Made by a program: the position numbers and the translations under genes | The notes under the pieces: model-generated | Seen by the model: the letters and a program-made list of their open reading frames with translations, nothing else | Database searches by the model: none | Told to the model about the DNA's origin: nothing | Source: JALONH01 sp046329235 | GTDB taxonomy: Bacteria; Bacteroidota; Bacteroidia; Cytophagales; Cytophagaceae | Reading direction: 5' to 3' | Assembly: GCA_046329235.1 (NCBI GenBank) | Contig: JAXLVA010000001.1 | Coordinates: 992,001-1,056,000, forward strand | DNA: 64,000 nucleotides | Part shown: positions 43,674 to 52,567 of the stretch, in pieces | How the letters are laid out: every line of letters begins with the position of its first letter | How positions within the stretch are numbered: the first letter of the stretch is position 1

Positions 43674-44738
43674 ATGAATAGAAGTGTGTCACATCAAAGT
43701 CGTTGGATTATAACTTTGATAGTTAGTATTTTAGCTATCACAAAGTTAGTGGCACAGGACCCTATTTTTTCTCAATATTACGCTAGCTCTTTGTATTTAA
43801 ATCCTGCTTTAGCAGCTTCCGAACAAAACATAACGGCGGGCTTTAATTCTCGTGTTCAATGGAAAAGTATAGTGGCACCCTATACAACCAATCAAGCTAC
43901 TGCAATTTTACCTATCTATTCCAAAACTGAAAAGTTTCAAAACATCGGTGGAGTGGGATTATCATTCTTTAACCATAAGGCAGGTCAAATAGGATTAAAT
44001 ACTACAGGAGTGAATTTGAATTTAGCTTATGTGATTCAATTGTCAGACGACCATCATATCCTTGCAGGTGTACAAGTAGGGTGGATTCAAAAGAAAATAG
44101 ATTTTGGTTCCGGACAGTGGGGAAGTCAGTTTGATCCTATTAATGGATGGGATTCAAGTATCAATCCCGGGGAGTTTAATTTCCTTGCCTCTAGTTCTTA
44201 TTTAGATGTAGGTTCCGGATTCGTTTACTATTATAAACCGGGAAGAAACATTCGCGAAACCGGAGCTAGTTTTTATGCCGGTTATTCAGCCTATCACATG
44301 AATCGTCCGAATGAATCAGTGGTGAAAAGTATAGAAAGTAACTTACCTGTGTTGCATAAAGGTATCGCCGGATTAGAATTTACCATGAATGATCATTGGA
44401 ATTTTTCTCCTAACTTGTTATATGCTAAGCAAAACGCATCTACTCAATTAAACTTTGGATTGTATTCTACGTATATTATGGGCGAAGAGCACGATTTGAA
44501 GGAGTGGACATTGGCTCCCAATAAATTAATGGCAGGCGCATGGTATCGTATGAAGGATGCTTATATCGCTACTTTGGCATTTGGAAATGAATTTTATACG
44601 ATTGCTTTTAGCTATGACGTGAATAGTTCTTCTTTAAGAGAAAGCTCCAGAGGAAAAGGCGCGTATGAGCTTTCAATAAAATTAAGTGCACCTAAACTTC
44701 AAAAAACAATTAGAGTTTATGGTAGTCCAAGGTTTTAA
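43674..44738 (+). CDS. PorP/SprF-family T9SS membrane protein
   Basis: 354 residues from ATG at 43674 (MNRSVSHQSRWIITLIVSIL); the frame is open much further upstream but that part overlaps the divergent adhesin and is not protein-like. After the signal peptide comes the family opening QDPIFSQYYASSLYLNPALA, then an outer-membrane barrel with many aromatic strands. SprF in gliding bacteria is needed for secretion or surface placement of the SprB adhesin. It lies 42 nt before the OmpA-LysM gene, and the two form a probable operon serving the adjacent adhesins. Confidence 0.92.
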   Translation: MNRSVSHQSRWIITLIVSILAITKLVAQDPIFSQYYASSLYLNPALAASEQNITAGFNSRVQWKSIVAPYTTNQATAILPIYSKTEKFQNIGGVGLSFFNHKAGQIGLNTTGVNLNLAYVIQLSDDHHILAGVQVGWIQKKIDFGSGQWGSQFDPINGWDSSINPGEFNFLASSSYLDVGSGFVYYYKPGRNIRETGASFYAGYSAYHMNRPNESVVKSIESNLPVLHKGIAGLEFTMNDHWNFSPNLLYAKQNASTQLNFGLYSTYIMGEEHDLKEWTLAPNKLMAGAWYRMKDAYIATLAFGNEFYTIAFSYDVNSSSLRESSRGKGAYELSIKLSAPKLQKTIRVYGSPRF

Positions 44739-44780
44739 AATTCGAATATTCGATTATATTTACATACAGTGTATAGTATT

Positions 44781-47486
44781 ATGAGGAAGTTAAAAACATT
44801 ATTATGTATTTGTTGGGTGTTAGGTTCATTGTTATATACCCTTCCTTCATTGGCTCAATCCAAAAAAGTAAAAGCATCTCCTTATCAGGTGCTAGGGGAT
44901 CAACACTTTAAAGTGAATGCTTATTATTATGCGATAACGGAATATAAAAAAGTATTAACTACAGAGCCAACCAATACTCATTGTCATTATTATTTGGCAG
45001 AATGTTATAGAGAATTAGGTAATTATATAGATGCTGAAAAATCTTATTCAGCAGTTATTCGTAATGGTGGGCTAACAGAATTTCCTTTTGCTCGATACTA
45101 TTATGCGTTAATGCTTAGGGATAATAATAAGTATGATCAGTCATTGAATGAATTCCAGAACTTTTTGAATGAGTATCACGCTCCAAACTTAAAAGGTGAA
45201 GAGATTCGTGAAAGTGCTAAGCAAGCCATTGAAGGTTTGAAGTTTGTCATGGAAGAGTTGAAAAGACCACAACGTGATTATGATTTACAATTACTTCCTG
45301 TTCCTACAAACTCTGAATTCTCCGATTTAGATCCAACTATTGTTCCGGGAAATGATAGTTTTTTAGTTATTACCACAGCGCGTAAGGATGCTGTAGGTTC
45401 TCAGGATAAACATGCAGGCCAAGACCATGCGGATATGTTGAGATACATCAAAACCAAAGCAGGCTGGGAGGAATATGTACCCGAAACAGAAGACAACTTT
45501 GAATCTTTAAATTCTAAATACACGGAGAAAAGCGGATCCTTCACCGCGGATGGTAAAAAGTTTTATTTCGCTCGTTGTGATATGGCTGTTAAAGTAGGCC
45601 AGTATGAAACGTTTAACTGTGGTATTTATGTAGTGAAGAAGGATGATAAAGGTAATTGGGGGCAACCTGAAATGCTAAATAGTCAAATCAACATGGAAGG
45701 CGAATGGAATTCTCATCCGAGTATTTCACCGGATGGTAAAGTCTTATTTTTCTCATCCCGTCGTCCCGGTGGATTAGGTGGTATTGACATTTGGTATTCT
45801 ATTAACACGGGTAATGAAAACTGGACAGCTCCATTGAATTTAGGAGAAGGTGTAAATACCGTATTCAATGATATTTATCCAAAATATTATCCTCAAGAAA
45901 AAGCATTATACTTCTGTTCCAATGGTCGTCCTGGATTTGGAGGTTTTGATATATTCGTTTCCTATGAAATTGAAAACTTTGAAACATCTACCAACTTGAG
46001 TTTACCATTCAATTCGTCTCGAGACGATTTCTCATATACTTTAGGTACCGATTTTGGTTATTTTTCTTCTAACAGACCCGGTGGATTAGGTAATGATGAT
46101 ATTTATTTATTCAAAAAAATTGCTAAACCGGATGCGCAAATAGCTTCTGTTAACAAAGATTCCATTCCGGAAGACACCAAGAGTATAGCCATCGTAGGTA
46201 CTATTGTTAACGCTAATGACAACACCCCGGCAACAAACGTAGAGGTAGCTTTAACAGATGATAGTAAAAATCACTTAAAAACCACGACTACTAATAATCA
46301 AGGGGAGTTTCGTTTTGATAACTTATCAGCTACTAAATCTTATAGAGTTGTATTAGTTGAGAAAGATGCAAAAGTAACTCAGGTGATTCAATACTTAGTG
46401 GATACAGTTTATGTGTTGGCTTCCAATCAAGATGTTAAAACGATTACTTTCGAGAATATTTACTTCGACTTTAACAGTTCTGATTTACGTCCGGAAGCAG
46501 TAAAAACATTGGACGAATTAGTTGCTTATGCTAAACAAAATCCAAGCATTCAAATTGAATTAAATGCGAACGCGGATGCTATAGGTTCTGCTCAATACAA
46601 CAAAATACTTTCTGAAAAACGTGGTAATGCTGCCAAGCAATATTTAATAGAGCATGGTGTAGATCCATCTCGTATTGTAATGACTGCATTAGGCTCTGCT
46701 CGACCATTAGCTTCCAATCAAAACGAGATTGGTCGTCAATTGAATCGTCGTGTTGAGTTGTTTGTCTTAGGTGGTCCGGACTATCAAACTAAAAACATGA
46801 CCTATGTGATAGAGCCACAAGCGACTTTAGAAGCGATTGCGAAAAGATTTAACATGACCGTGGAAGAAATCAAAGAAATAAATGCGTTAACCACTAGCAA
46901 TTTGATTCCATTTACACCATTACGCGTTCGTAGAAATACCGGTGATGGTGAAATCATTGCTCAATCCACCATGTCTGCATCTTATAGCAAAGATTCTAAA
47001 CTGAATAAAAAAGACTACTCTGCTTATATGAAAAAACAAGCAGCAATTGATCAGTCTTATGCATTACAAAACCAAGATATAGTAGAGAAGAACAAAGTGA
47101 TTGCTCAGAAGAACCAAGAGATTCAACAACAAATCGTAGTAAGAGAACAAAAAATTACGCTTTTAGAAGGAGAAGATGTGTATACAGTACAAGCTCAGAA
47201 CACACTATTCACCATATCTAAATTATACCGTATGGATGTTCCTAGCTTGAAAGCATTAAATGGCTTAACAAGTGATACTATTTTGGTTAATCAATTGATT
47301 AAAGTAAAAGTTGGTACATATAAGCCTGCTGCTAATGAATATATAGTAAAAGAAGGAGAGACTCTAGAGAGTATAGCCGCTAAATATAACCTTACGGTAG
47401 ATCAATTGGTAGAATTTAATAGCCCTCGATTGAGAGAGTATATTTTACAAAAGAATATGATTTTGTATATCGCTAAGAAGGAGTAA
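44781..47486 (+). CDS. OmpA-family protein with TPR, PD40 and three C-terminal LysM domains
   Basis: 901 residues from ATG at 44781 (MRKLKTLLCICWVLG); a GTG 12 nt upstream is less likely. After the signal peptide: TPR repeats (~35-155); PD40 blades (SPDGKVLFFSSRRPGGLGG, ALYFCSNGRPGFGG, GYFSSNRPGGLGND); CarboxypepD_reg-like domain (~480-555); an OmpA domain (NIYFDFNSSDLRPEA, then NANADAIGSAQYNKILS where GHTD is NANAD, with the Asp and the later Arg kept); and three LysM modules (MTYVIEPQATLEAIAKRF, VYTVQAQNTLFTISKLY, EYIVKEGETLESIAAKY). LysM plus OmpA gives two peptidoglycan-binding types in one chain. It is a partner of the SprF-like gene and a paralogue of the genes at 28630 and 34174. Confidence 0.92.
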   Translation: MRKLKTLLCICWVLGSLLYTLPSLAQSKKVKASPYQVLGDQHFKVNAYYYAITEYKKVLTTEPTNTHCHYYLAECYRELGNYIDAEKSYSAVIRNGGLTEFPFARYYYALMLRDNNKYDQSLNEFQNFLNEYHAPNLKGEEIRESAKQAIEGLKFVMEELKRPQRDYDLQLLPVPTNSEFSDLDPTIVPGNDSFLVITTARKDAVGSQDKHAGQDHADMLRYIKTKAGWEEYVPETEDNFESLNSKYTEKSGSFTADGKKFYFARCDMAVKVGQYETFNCGIYVVKKDDKGNWGQPEMLNSQINMEGEWNSHPSISPDGKVLFFSSRRPGGLGGIDIWYSINTGNENWTAPLNLGEGVNTVFNDIYPKYYPQEKALYFCSNGRPGFGGFDIFVSYEIENFETSTNLSLPFNSSRDDFSYTLGTDFGYFSSNRPGGLGNDDIYLFKKIAKPDAQIASVNKDSIPEDTKSIAIVGTIVNANDNTPATNVEVALTDDSKNHLKTTTTNNQGEFRFDNLSATKSYRVVLVEKDAKVTQVIQYLVDTVYVLASNQDVKTITFENIYFDFNSSDLRPEAVKTLDELVAYAKQNPSIQIELNANADAIGSAQYNKILSEKRGNAAKQYLIEHGVDPSRIVMTALGSARPLASNQNEIGRQLNRRVELFVLGGPDYQTKNMTYVIEPQATLEAIAKRFNMTVEEIKEINALTTSNLIPFTPLRVRRNTGDGEIIAQSTMSASYSKDSKLNKKDYSAYMKKQAAIDQSYALQNQDIVEKNKVIAQKNQEIQQQIVVREQKITLLEGEDVYTVQAQNTLFTISKLYRMDVPSLKALNGLTSDTILVNQLIKVKVGTYKPAANEYIVKEGETLESIAAKYNLTVDQLVEFNSPRLREYILQKNMILYIAKKE

Positions 47487-47520
47487 TCTATTAGTCATTC
47501 GGTACTAGTAGTTAGACTTC
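47487..47520. repeat. Interspersed CTAG-rich tag
   Basis: ATTAGTCATTCGGTACTAG ... TAGTTAGAC, close to the tag after queE (14712-14732). Confidence 0.5.
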
Positions 47521-47532
47521 GAGCATAAAAAT

Positions 47533-47566
47533 AAAAGAGCCACCTATACAACAAGGTGGCTCTTTT
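47533..47566 (+). terminator. Intrinsic terminator after OmpA-LysM gene
   Basis: 13-bp perfect stem AAAAGAGCCACCT / AGGTGGCTCTTTT with an 8-nt loop and T-rich tail. A-runs on the other side allow bidirectional use, and the convergent luciferase-like gene ends 64 nt further on. Confidence 0.9.
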
Positions 47567-47600
47567 ATTTGTTAGTCATAGATATTTAGGAACGCACTAC

Positions 47601-47638
47601 TCAGCTTTAAGCCTTCGACTTTTACGCTTTCAGCTTTT
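47601..47638. repeat. CAGCTTTAAGCC-type degenerate repeat at the end of the luciferase-like gene
   Basis: TCAGCTTTAAGCCTTCGACT-like units, also glimpsed at 36221-36246 (ACCCAGCTTTTAAACCCTCAG). The right part includes the last codons (GKS and stop) of the minus-strand gene. Confidence 0.4.
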
Positions 47639-48637
47639 CCCCAACTCAAACACCTCTGCCAATAGTTTATAAGAATTTAATCGGTCTTCTGCATGTTCAG
47701 TAAAGGTGCTAACAACAATTTCGTCGGCAGTTACTTCTTGAGCTAGTTGAGTTAATTTTTCTTTTACTAAGTCCGGAGTACCTGAAACAGCTCTGCTTCG
47801 GTTGAACAATACACGATTCCATTCAGCTTCACTATATGGATATGTACTAGCTTCTTCATAAGAGAAACGAGCATCGTATCTTCCTTTTTCAAATAAGAAC
47901 AAACGATAATCCATCATCTGTTGCATTTCGTACGCTTTCTTTTCAGTGGGTGCGCAAAACACAAAGATCCCAACATTGATTTTGGGTTGTTCTAGTTGTT
48001 CAGAGGGGACAAACTTTTCACGGTATATCTTCGCAGATTCAATTCCCATAAGTGGATTGATAAATTGAGCATAAGATAACGCCATACCAAAGTGTGCTGC
48101 TAAGTAGGCGCTTTCTCCACTAGAGCTTAAGATCCAATATTCCGGTTGGGTAGTAATATCAGGAATAGCTAGAACTTTACCTCCGGATTCGGAATCAGGC
48201 TCTCCGCTTAAGAAGGCTTTTAGATCGGAGAGTTGCCTCACATAATCTTGCGGGTTGAATGTATTAGAAGGATTCAGTAGGCTAGAGGTAAGTCGATCGC
48301 CACCGGGAGCACGTCCTAATCCTAAATCTATTCTTCCGGGATAGAGCGCTTCTAGTAAACGGAAGTTTTCAGCTACTTTAAGGGTGCTATGATTAGGGAG
48401 CATAATTCCGCCGGACCCAAGTCGAATACGTGTAGTTAGAGCAGCTAAACGAGATATAAGAACCTCGGGTGCAGCACCAGCTAAGGATCGTGTGTTATGA
48501 TGTTCAGATAGCCAATAACGAGTATATCCTAATTGGTCTGCTAAGTGCACTAATTGAGCACTTTCTCTTAATGCTTCTACGGCATTACTACCATTTCTAA
48601 TGGGCGTCTGATCTAATACGCTTAACTTCAAATTCAT
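47630..48637 (-). CDS. Luciferase-like FMN/F420-type monooxygenase family protein
   Basis: 335 residues, the usual length for the bacterial luciferase-like (LLM, MsnO8-like) group. Marks: SVLDQTPIRNGS at the N-terminus, LGYTRYWLSEHHNTRSLAGAAPEVLISRLA, the flavin-site region RIRLGSGGIMLPNHSTLKVAE, and GRIDLGLGRAPGGD. Probable flavin-dependent oxidoreductase; the substrate cannot be told. Single gene, minus strand, downstream of a terminator. Confidence 0.93.
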   Translation of the reverse strand: MNLKLSVLDQTPIRNGSNAVEALRESAQLVHLADQLGYTRYWLSEHHNTRSLAGAAPEVLISRLAALTTRIRLGSGGIMLPNHSTLKVAENFRLLEALYPGRIDLGLGRAPGGDRLTSSLLNPSNTFNPQDYVRQLSDLKAFLSGEPDSESGGKVLAIPDITTQPEYWILSSSGESAYLAAHFGMALSYAQFINPLMGIESAKIYREKFVPSEQLEQPKINVGIFVFCAPTEKKAYEMQQMMDYRLFLFEKGRYDARFSYEEASTYPYSEAEWNRVLFNRSRAVSGTPDLVKEKLTQLAQEVTADEIVVSTFTEHAEDRLNSYKLLAEVFELGKS

Positions 48638-48711
48638 GGTTTATTACTTCCGATATAGTGGAGGTATAACCGAAGGTGAAAGGGGAAAGTTCCTTGAGGT
48701 TTGGGCATAAA

Positions 48712-48739
48712 AAAAGCCGAATGTTTCCAATCGGCTTTT
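48712..48739 (-). terminator. Intrinsic terminator of the small exported protein gene
   Basis: AAAAGCCGA / TCGGCTTTT stem (9 bp, 10-nt loop). On the minus strand it is followed by a T run and lies 24 nt past the stop of the gene at 48763. Confidence 0.85.
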
Positions 48740-48762
48740 CTAATATCGTATAAGAGTTTTAA

Positions 48763-49119
48763 TTAGTCTCTTTTGCCCATAAAGATACGAGTAATCATAC
48801 CGGATTTGTCACCAAGACCACCAGTAGTAGAAACGATTTCATAACCTTCTTTGTGAAATTTGTTTACCACACCTAATAAAACTTCACCATTATCATCAAT
48901 GTGGTGATCGTTCATACCTTTGAAAGGAACGTATTCTGTCTTACCGTTACCATAATGTACGTGAACACCTTTATAGTCCATTGCAGGAATTTCATAAACA
49001 TCAATCATTACGTAAGGCATAGCTTCACCTTCCGTTTTAACACTAGTGAAAGAGGAAATATTCAACATCAAAGAAACTGCTGCTATCGCTCCTAAAGAAT
49101 ACACAATTAACTTGTTCAT
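48763..49119 (-). CDS. Small membrane-anchored or exported hypothetical protein
   Basis: 118 residues from ATG complement at 49117-49119 (MNKLIVYSLGAIAAVSLMLN); the longer frame upstream is rejected as it lacks a good start. The N-terminal hydrophobic segment is a signal or anchor. The rest (YVMIDVYEIPAMDYKGVHVHYGNGKTEYVPFK, given in pieces at ~35-70, then EVLLGVVNKFHKEGYEIVS) looks like a small alpha/beta domain like those in DUF4177-type proteins, where a strand is followed by a helix with KEGYE. No function known. Confidence 0.72.
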   Translation of the reverse strand: MNKLIVYSLGAIAAVSLMLNISSFTSVKTEGEAMPYVMIDVYEIPAMDYKGVHVHYGNGKTEYVPFKGMNDHHIDDNGEVLLGVVNKFHKEGYEIVSTTGGLGDKSGMITRIFMGKRD

Positions 49120-49210
49120 AATACGGGTCTCCAAATTTTTAGTAAAAATACATCCTAAACTAAATAAAGGACAATAAAATGTCAAATTTTTTCCACTAAG
49201 TTCAGTTTCC

Positions 49211-49242
49211 TTGAGTCCTTCTCATAAAAAAAACTATTTTTG
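49211..49242 (+). promoter_or_regulatory. Candidate promoter of the BatA-domain operon
   Basis: A perfect TAnnTTTG -7 element (TATTTTTG, 49235-49242) with TTG at 49211-49213, a spacer of about 21 nt. The ATG follows only 12 nt later, so the leader would be nearly absent. Confidence 0.5.
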
Positions 49243-49253
49243 TTAACCAAGAT

Positions 49254-51296
49254 ATGAGTTTTCTAGCCCCTGTATTTTTCTTTGGACTTTTGTCGGTCTT
49301 CATCCCGATTATCATTCATTTGTTTGATTTTCAAAAGCCTAAAAAAATCACCTTTTCTAATATTGATTTTTTAAAGGAAGTCATTCAGCAGCAAAGCTCT
49401 ACTCGTAAATTAAAACATTGGTTAATACTGCTTAGTAGAATATTATTTTTAATCTCTTTAACCTTAGCTTTCACTCAACCGGTATGGAATTACAATGCTT
49501 CCCAAGGGAATGGTGGTAAGAAGGTGATTACTTATGTAGATAATTCTAAAAGTATGGAGCAGGAGTTGAATGCTCAATCCGCACTAGAAAATGCTACACT
49601 TTTAGCCCAACAACTTAGTAAGATTAGCACCGGCAGCACAGGGTGGCAGTTGTTTTCGAATGATTTCACCGGGGATAATTGGTCGCAGTTATCCGCAGTA
49701 GAGTTTTCAGAAAAAGTGAGCTCTATATCGTATTCGGGCCAAAGTAAAAAAGGGGAAGAGGTGCTACGGAGAATTCAATCGGTTACTTCTAAAGAGGAAG
49801 GGAATCGTGTATTTCTGTTAAGTGATTTTCAGCAACAGTATTGGGATGCTTCAACCTGGGACTTATTAAAAAAGGATACGGCTACTTCCTATTATTTGGT
49901 ACCTATAGCTAATCCGGATGCCTATACCATGTGTATTGACTCCATTTGGTTGGATCAACCGGTATTCAGACCGGGACAAAAGATTCAACTACACGTGTTG
50001 GTAGCAGCGTTTGGTAAGGGAACCAAAAAATCTGTCGTAAAATTATACCTAGACAATATTCAAATTAGCTCTGCTGAGATTGAGTTAGACGCAGGTCAAT
50101 CTAAGTCCATAACGTTAGATTTAACTCCTCCGGAAAATACTAGTGGAAAAGGATTTATTCAACTGGACGATTCACCGGTATCCTTTGATAACACTTTTTA
50201 CTTTACCTTACCGGCTTCACCGGTGATGGAAGTAGTGCATTTGTGCGATTATTCTACCTCGTATGTCTCCAAGGTGCTTCAGAATGAACCTATGTTTCAT
50301 ACCGTAACTATGAATGAATATTCAATGGATTATTCCAAAATCGAAAAAGCAGATGTGTTGATTATAGATTACTTGAATTTACCTAATACCTCTGTTCAAG
50401 ATGCTATTGTGAAATATTCCAAACTTGGTAAAACAACTATTTTGATTGCGCCCAAGTTAACGGATCAATGGAATAACGTTCAAACTTGGTGGAGTACATT
50501 AAACATTAGTATACTACCTAGTGGTAAAAAAGATTCTACTCAGCGAAACGACTGGGTATTGGATTTCCCGGATCCTAGTAATCCATTTTACGAATATGTT
50601 TTTGCAGGTAAGCAAAAAGCGACTACTCCAATGCCTTATTCGGTTCCGAGTTTTTTAGTTCAAACTCCCGGGGATGTTTTACTAAAATATAAGAATGGTA
50701 ATTCCTTTGCTAAACAACTGACCCAAGGTAAAGGTACGACTTATGTGATTTCAGGACCATTAACGGATGAATTGTCTTCTTTACCTAGACATTCCTTGAT
50801 TGTACCCTTGTTTTACAAGATGATATGGAGTAGTATTCGAGATCGTTTACCGCTTTATTATCGACTAGGGAATGGCCATATTTCATTAAGGTCGGATGCT
50901 CACATCGGTTATAAGGAGTCATTATTGCTGTTTAAAAAAGATTCTTTACAGATTATCCCATCTCAAAATAAAGTAGGCGATATATGGCATTTAGAGGTTC
51001 CTAACGAACTTACAGAATCCGGTTTTGTTACCGTATGGTCAGAGAATAAGGCATGGAAAAATCTAGCCTTTAACATTCAACGTGGGGAATCTAATTTGCC
51101 GGCCATGTCAAGTGATGAAATGGCAAAAATGTTTGAAAACGAGAAACATATAGAAATAATAAAAGATACCAATGTTTCTGATTTTGCGGAATCTGTAAAA
51201 TCTGCCATAGAAGGGAAGCCACTATGGAAATATTGTGTAATTTTAGCCTTGATTTTCCTACTGCTTGAAATCGCATTGATCAGATTATTACGTTAA
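49254..51296 (+). CDS. BatA-domain membrane protein with VWA-like region
   Basis: 680 residues. N-terminal BatA domain (FLAPVFFFGLLSVFIPIIIHLFDFQKPKKITFSN spans ~3-36) with two membrane helices (~5-25 and ~57-75). A VWA-type region follows with a MIDAS-like DNSKSM (D-x-S-x-S), then a long periplasmic part and a C-terminal helix (~658-678). The family is tied to the Bat aerotolerance genes and to large multi-gene operons in Bacteroidota, without a settled biochemical role. It ends 2 nt before the dihydroorotase-like gene, forming a four-gene operon with it and two glycosyltransferases. Confidence 0.9.
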   Translation: MSFLAPVFFFGLLSVFIPIIIHLFDFQKPKKITFSNIDFLKEVIQQQSSTRKLKHWLILLSRILFLISLTLAFTQPVWNYNASQGNGGKKVITYVDNSKSMEQELNAQSALENATLLAQQLSKISTGSTGWQLFSNDFTGDNWSQLSAVEFSEKVSSISYSGQSKKGEEVLRRIQSVTSKEEGNRVFLLSDFQQQYWDASTWDLLKKDTATSYYLVPIANPDAYTMCIDSIWLDQPVFRPGQKIQLHVLVAAFGKGTKKSVVKLYLDNIQISSAEIELDAGQSKSITLDLTPPENTSGKGFIQLDDSPVSFDNTFYFTLPASPVMEVVHLCDYSTSYVSKVLQNEPMFHTVTMNEYSMDYSKIEKADVLIIDYLNLPNTSVQDAIVKYSKLGKTTILIAPKLTDQWNNVQTWWSTLNISILPSGKKDSTQRNDWVLDFPDPSNPFYEYVFAGKQKATTPMPYSVPSFLVQTPGDVLLKYKNGNSFAKQLTQGKGTTYVISGPLTDELSSLPRHSLIVPLFYKMIWSSIRDRLPLYYRLGNGHISLRSDAHIGYKESLLLFKKDSLQIIPSQNKVGDIWHLEVPNELTESGFVTVWSENKAWKNLAFNIQRGESNLPAMSSDEMAKMFENEKHIEIIKDTNVSDFAESVKSAIEGKPLWKYCVILALIFLLLEIALIRLLR

Positions 51297-51298
51297 CG

Positions 51299-52567
51299 AT
51301 GTCTACAGTCTTATTCAAAAACGCCACCATTTTAGATCCCAACAGCCCGTTTCACGGTAAAAAAAGAAACGTTTTGGTTGAAAATGGAATCATTAAAACC
51401 ATCACTGATAAAGACGTAAATGCTTCTCAAGTGATCGAGAGCAGCAAGTTATATCTGTCTCCGGGGTGGTTAGATTTAAGAGTAAGTACAGGTGATCCGG
51501 GATTTGAGCACAAAGAAGATTTAAAATCGGTAGTGAATGCAGCTGCGCAGGGTGGTTACACATCCATTGCTGTATTGCCTACTACTAACCCAACGGTTCA
51601 AACGAAAGAATCCATTGCCTATATTTTATCCAAGACTCAGGGAGCGGCTGTTCATGTATACCCTTTAGGTGCTATCAGTATCAATAATAAGGGCGAAGAG
51701 TTAACCGAAATGATAGACATGCATCATGCGGGAGCTAAGGCCTTTACGGATGGCAATAAGCCCATGTGGCATTCTGACTTGCTGTTAAGAGCTCTATTGT
51801 ATACCCAGCCTTTAAATACGCTTTTAATGATTCATGCGGAAGATAAGTACTTAAGCATGGGCGGACAGATGCATGAAGGTAAAACAAGTACTGTATTAGG
51901 TCTGAAGGGTATGCCTAAATTGGCTGAAGAAATAATGGTAGAAAGAGATTTATCTATCTTAAACTACACCGGCGGACGATTACATTTCTCGCATTTATCA
52001 AGTCCCAGATCATTGGAGTTAGTGAAAGATGCCAAGCGCAAAGGGCAGAAGGTAACTTGTGACATTGCAGCTTATCAGTTGATGTTAGACGATAACTTAC
52101 TGACTAGCTTCGATACGAATTTGAAAGTGAATCCTCCGTTAAGAAATAAAAAAGATATTGATGCGTTTTGGAAATACCTGGCGGATGGAACTATTGATGC
52201 CATTATTTCAGATCATTGTCCGCAAGATATTGAATCAAAACAATTAGAATTTGACTTGGCTGACTTTGGTATTATAGGTCTTGAAACAGCTTTTGCGGTT
52301 GCCAATACAGTGAACCAAAAATTAGAGCTGGAACAATTAGTAGAGAAGTTTTCCGTTCAACCAAGAACAATCTTACAAGTGTCACAACCGGTAATTAAAG
52401 AAGGGGAGAAAGCAGAGTTAACCGTTTTTGATCCTACCATTCAGTGGACGCTTGAAAAGAAACATATTAAATCCAAATCCATGAACACGCCATTTATAGG
52501 CAAAAGCTTAAAAGGGAAAGTGTTGGGTATTTATAATCAAAAACAATTTGTACCGGCTACTATATGA
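51299..52567 (+). CDS. Dihydroorotase-like protein lacking the HxH metal motif
   Basis: 422 residues, type I dihydroorotase/amidohydrolase fold. The usual D-x-H-x-H start of the metal site (as in DLHVHLREPG) reads LDLRVSTGDPGFE, so both His ligands are gone. Other landmarks are kept: AGAKAFTDG (carboxylated Lys position ~150), IHAED (~178), HFSHLSS (~231), ISDHCPQD (~303). Such forms are known as pseudo-dihydroorotases, some scaffolding aspartate transcarbamylase; a few Bacteroidota carry one beside a true PyrC. It is therefore probably not a standard enzyme. Second gene of the operon, overlapping the next gene by 4 nt. Confidence 0.85.
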   Translation: MSTVLFKNATILDPNSPFHGKKRNVLVENGIIKTITDKDVNASQVIESSKLYLSPGWLDLRVSTGDPGFEHKEDLKSVVNAAAQGGYTSIAVLPTTNPTVQTKESIAYILSKTQGAAVHVYPLGAISINNKGEELTEMIDMHHAGAKAFTDGNKPMWHSDLLLRALLYTQPLNTLLMIHAEDKYLSMGGQMHEGKTSTVLGLKGMPKLAEEIMVERDLSILNYTGGRLHFSHLSSPRSLELVKDAKRKGQKVTCDIAAYQLMLDDNLLTSFDTNLKVNPPLRNKKDIDAFWKYLADGTIDAIISDHCPQDIESKQLEFDLADFGIIGLETAFAVANTVNQKLELEQLVEKFSVQPRTILQVSQPVIKEGEKAELTVFDPTIQWTLEKKHIKSKSMNTPFIGKSLKGKVLGIYNQKQFVPATI

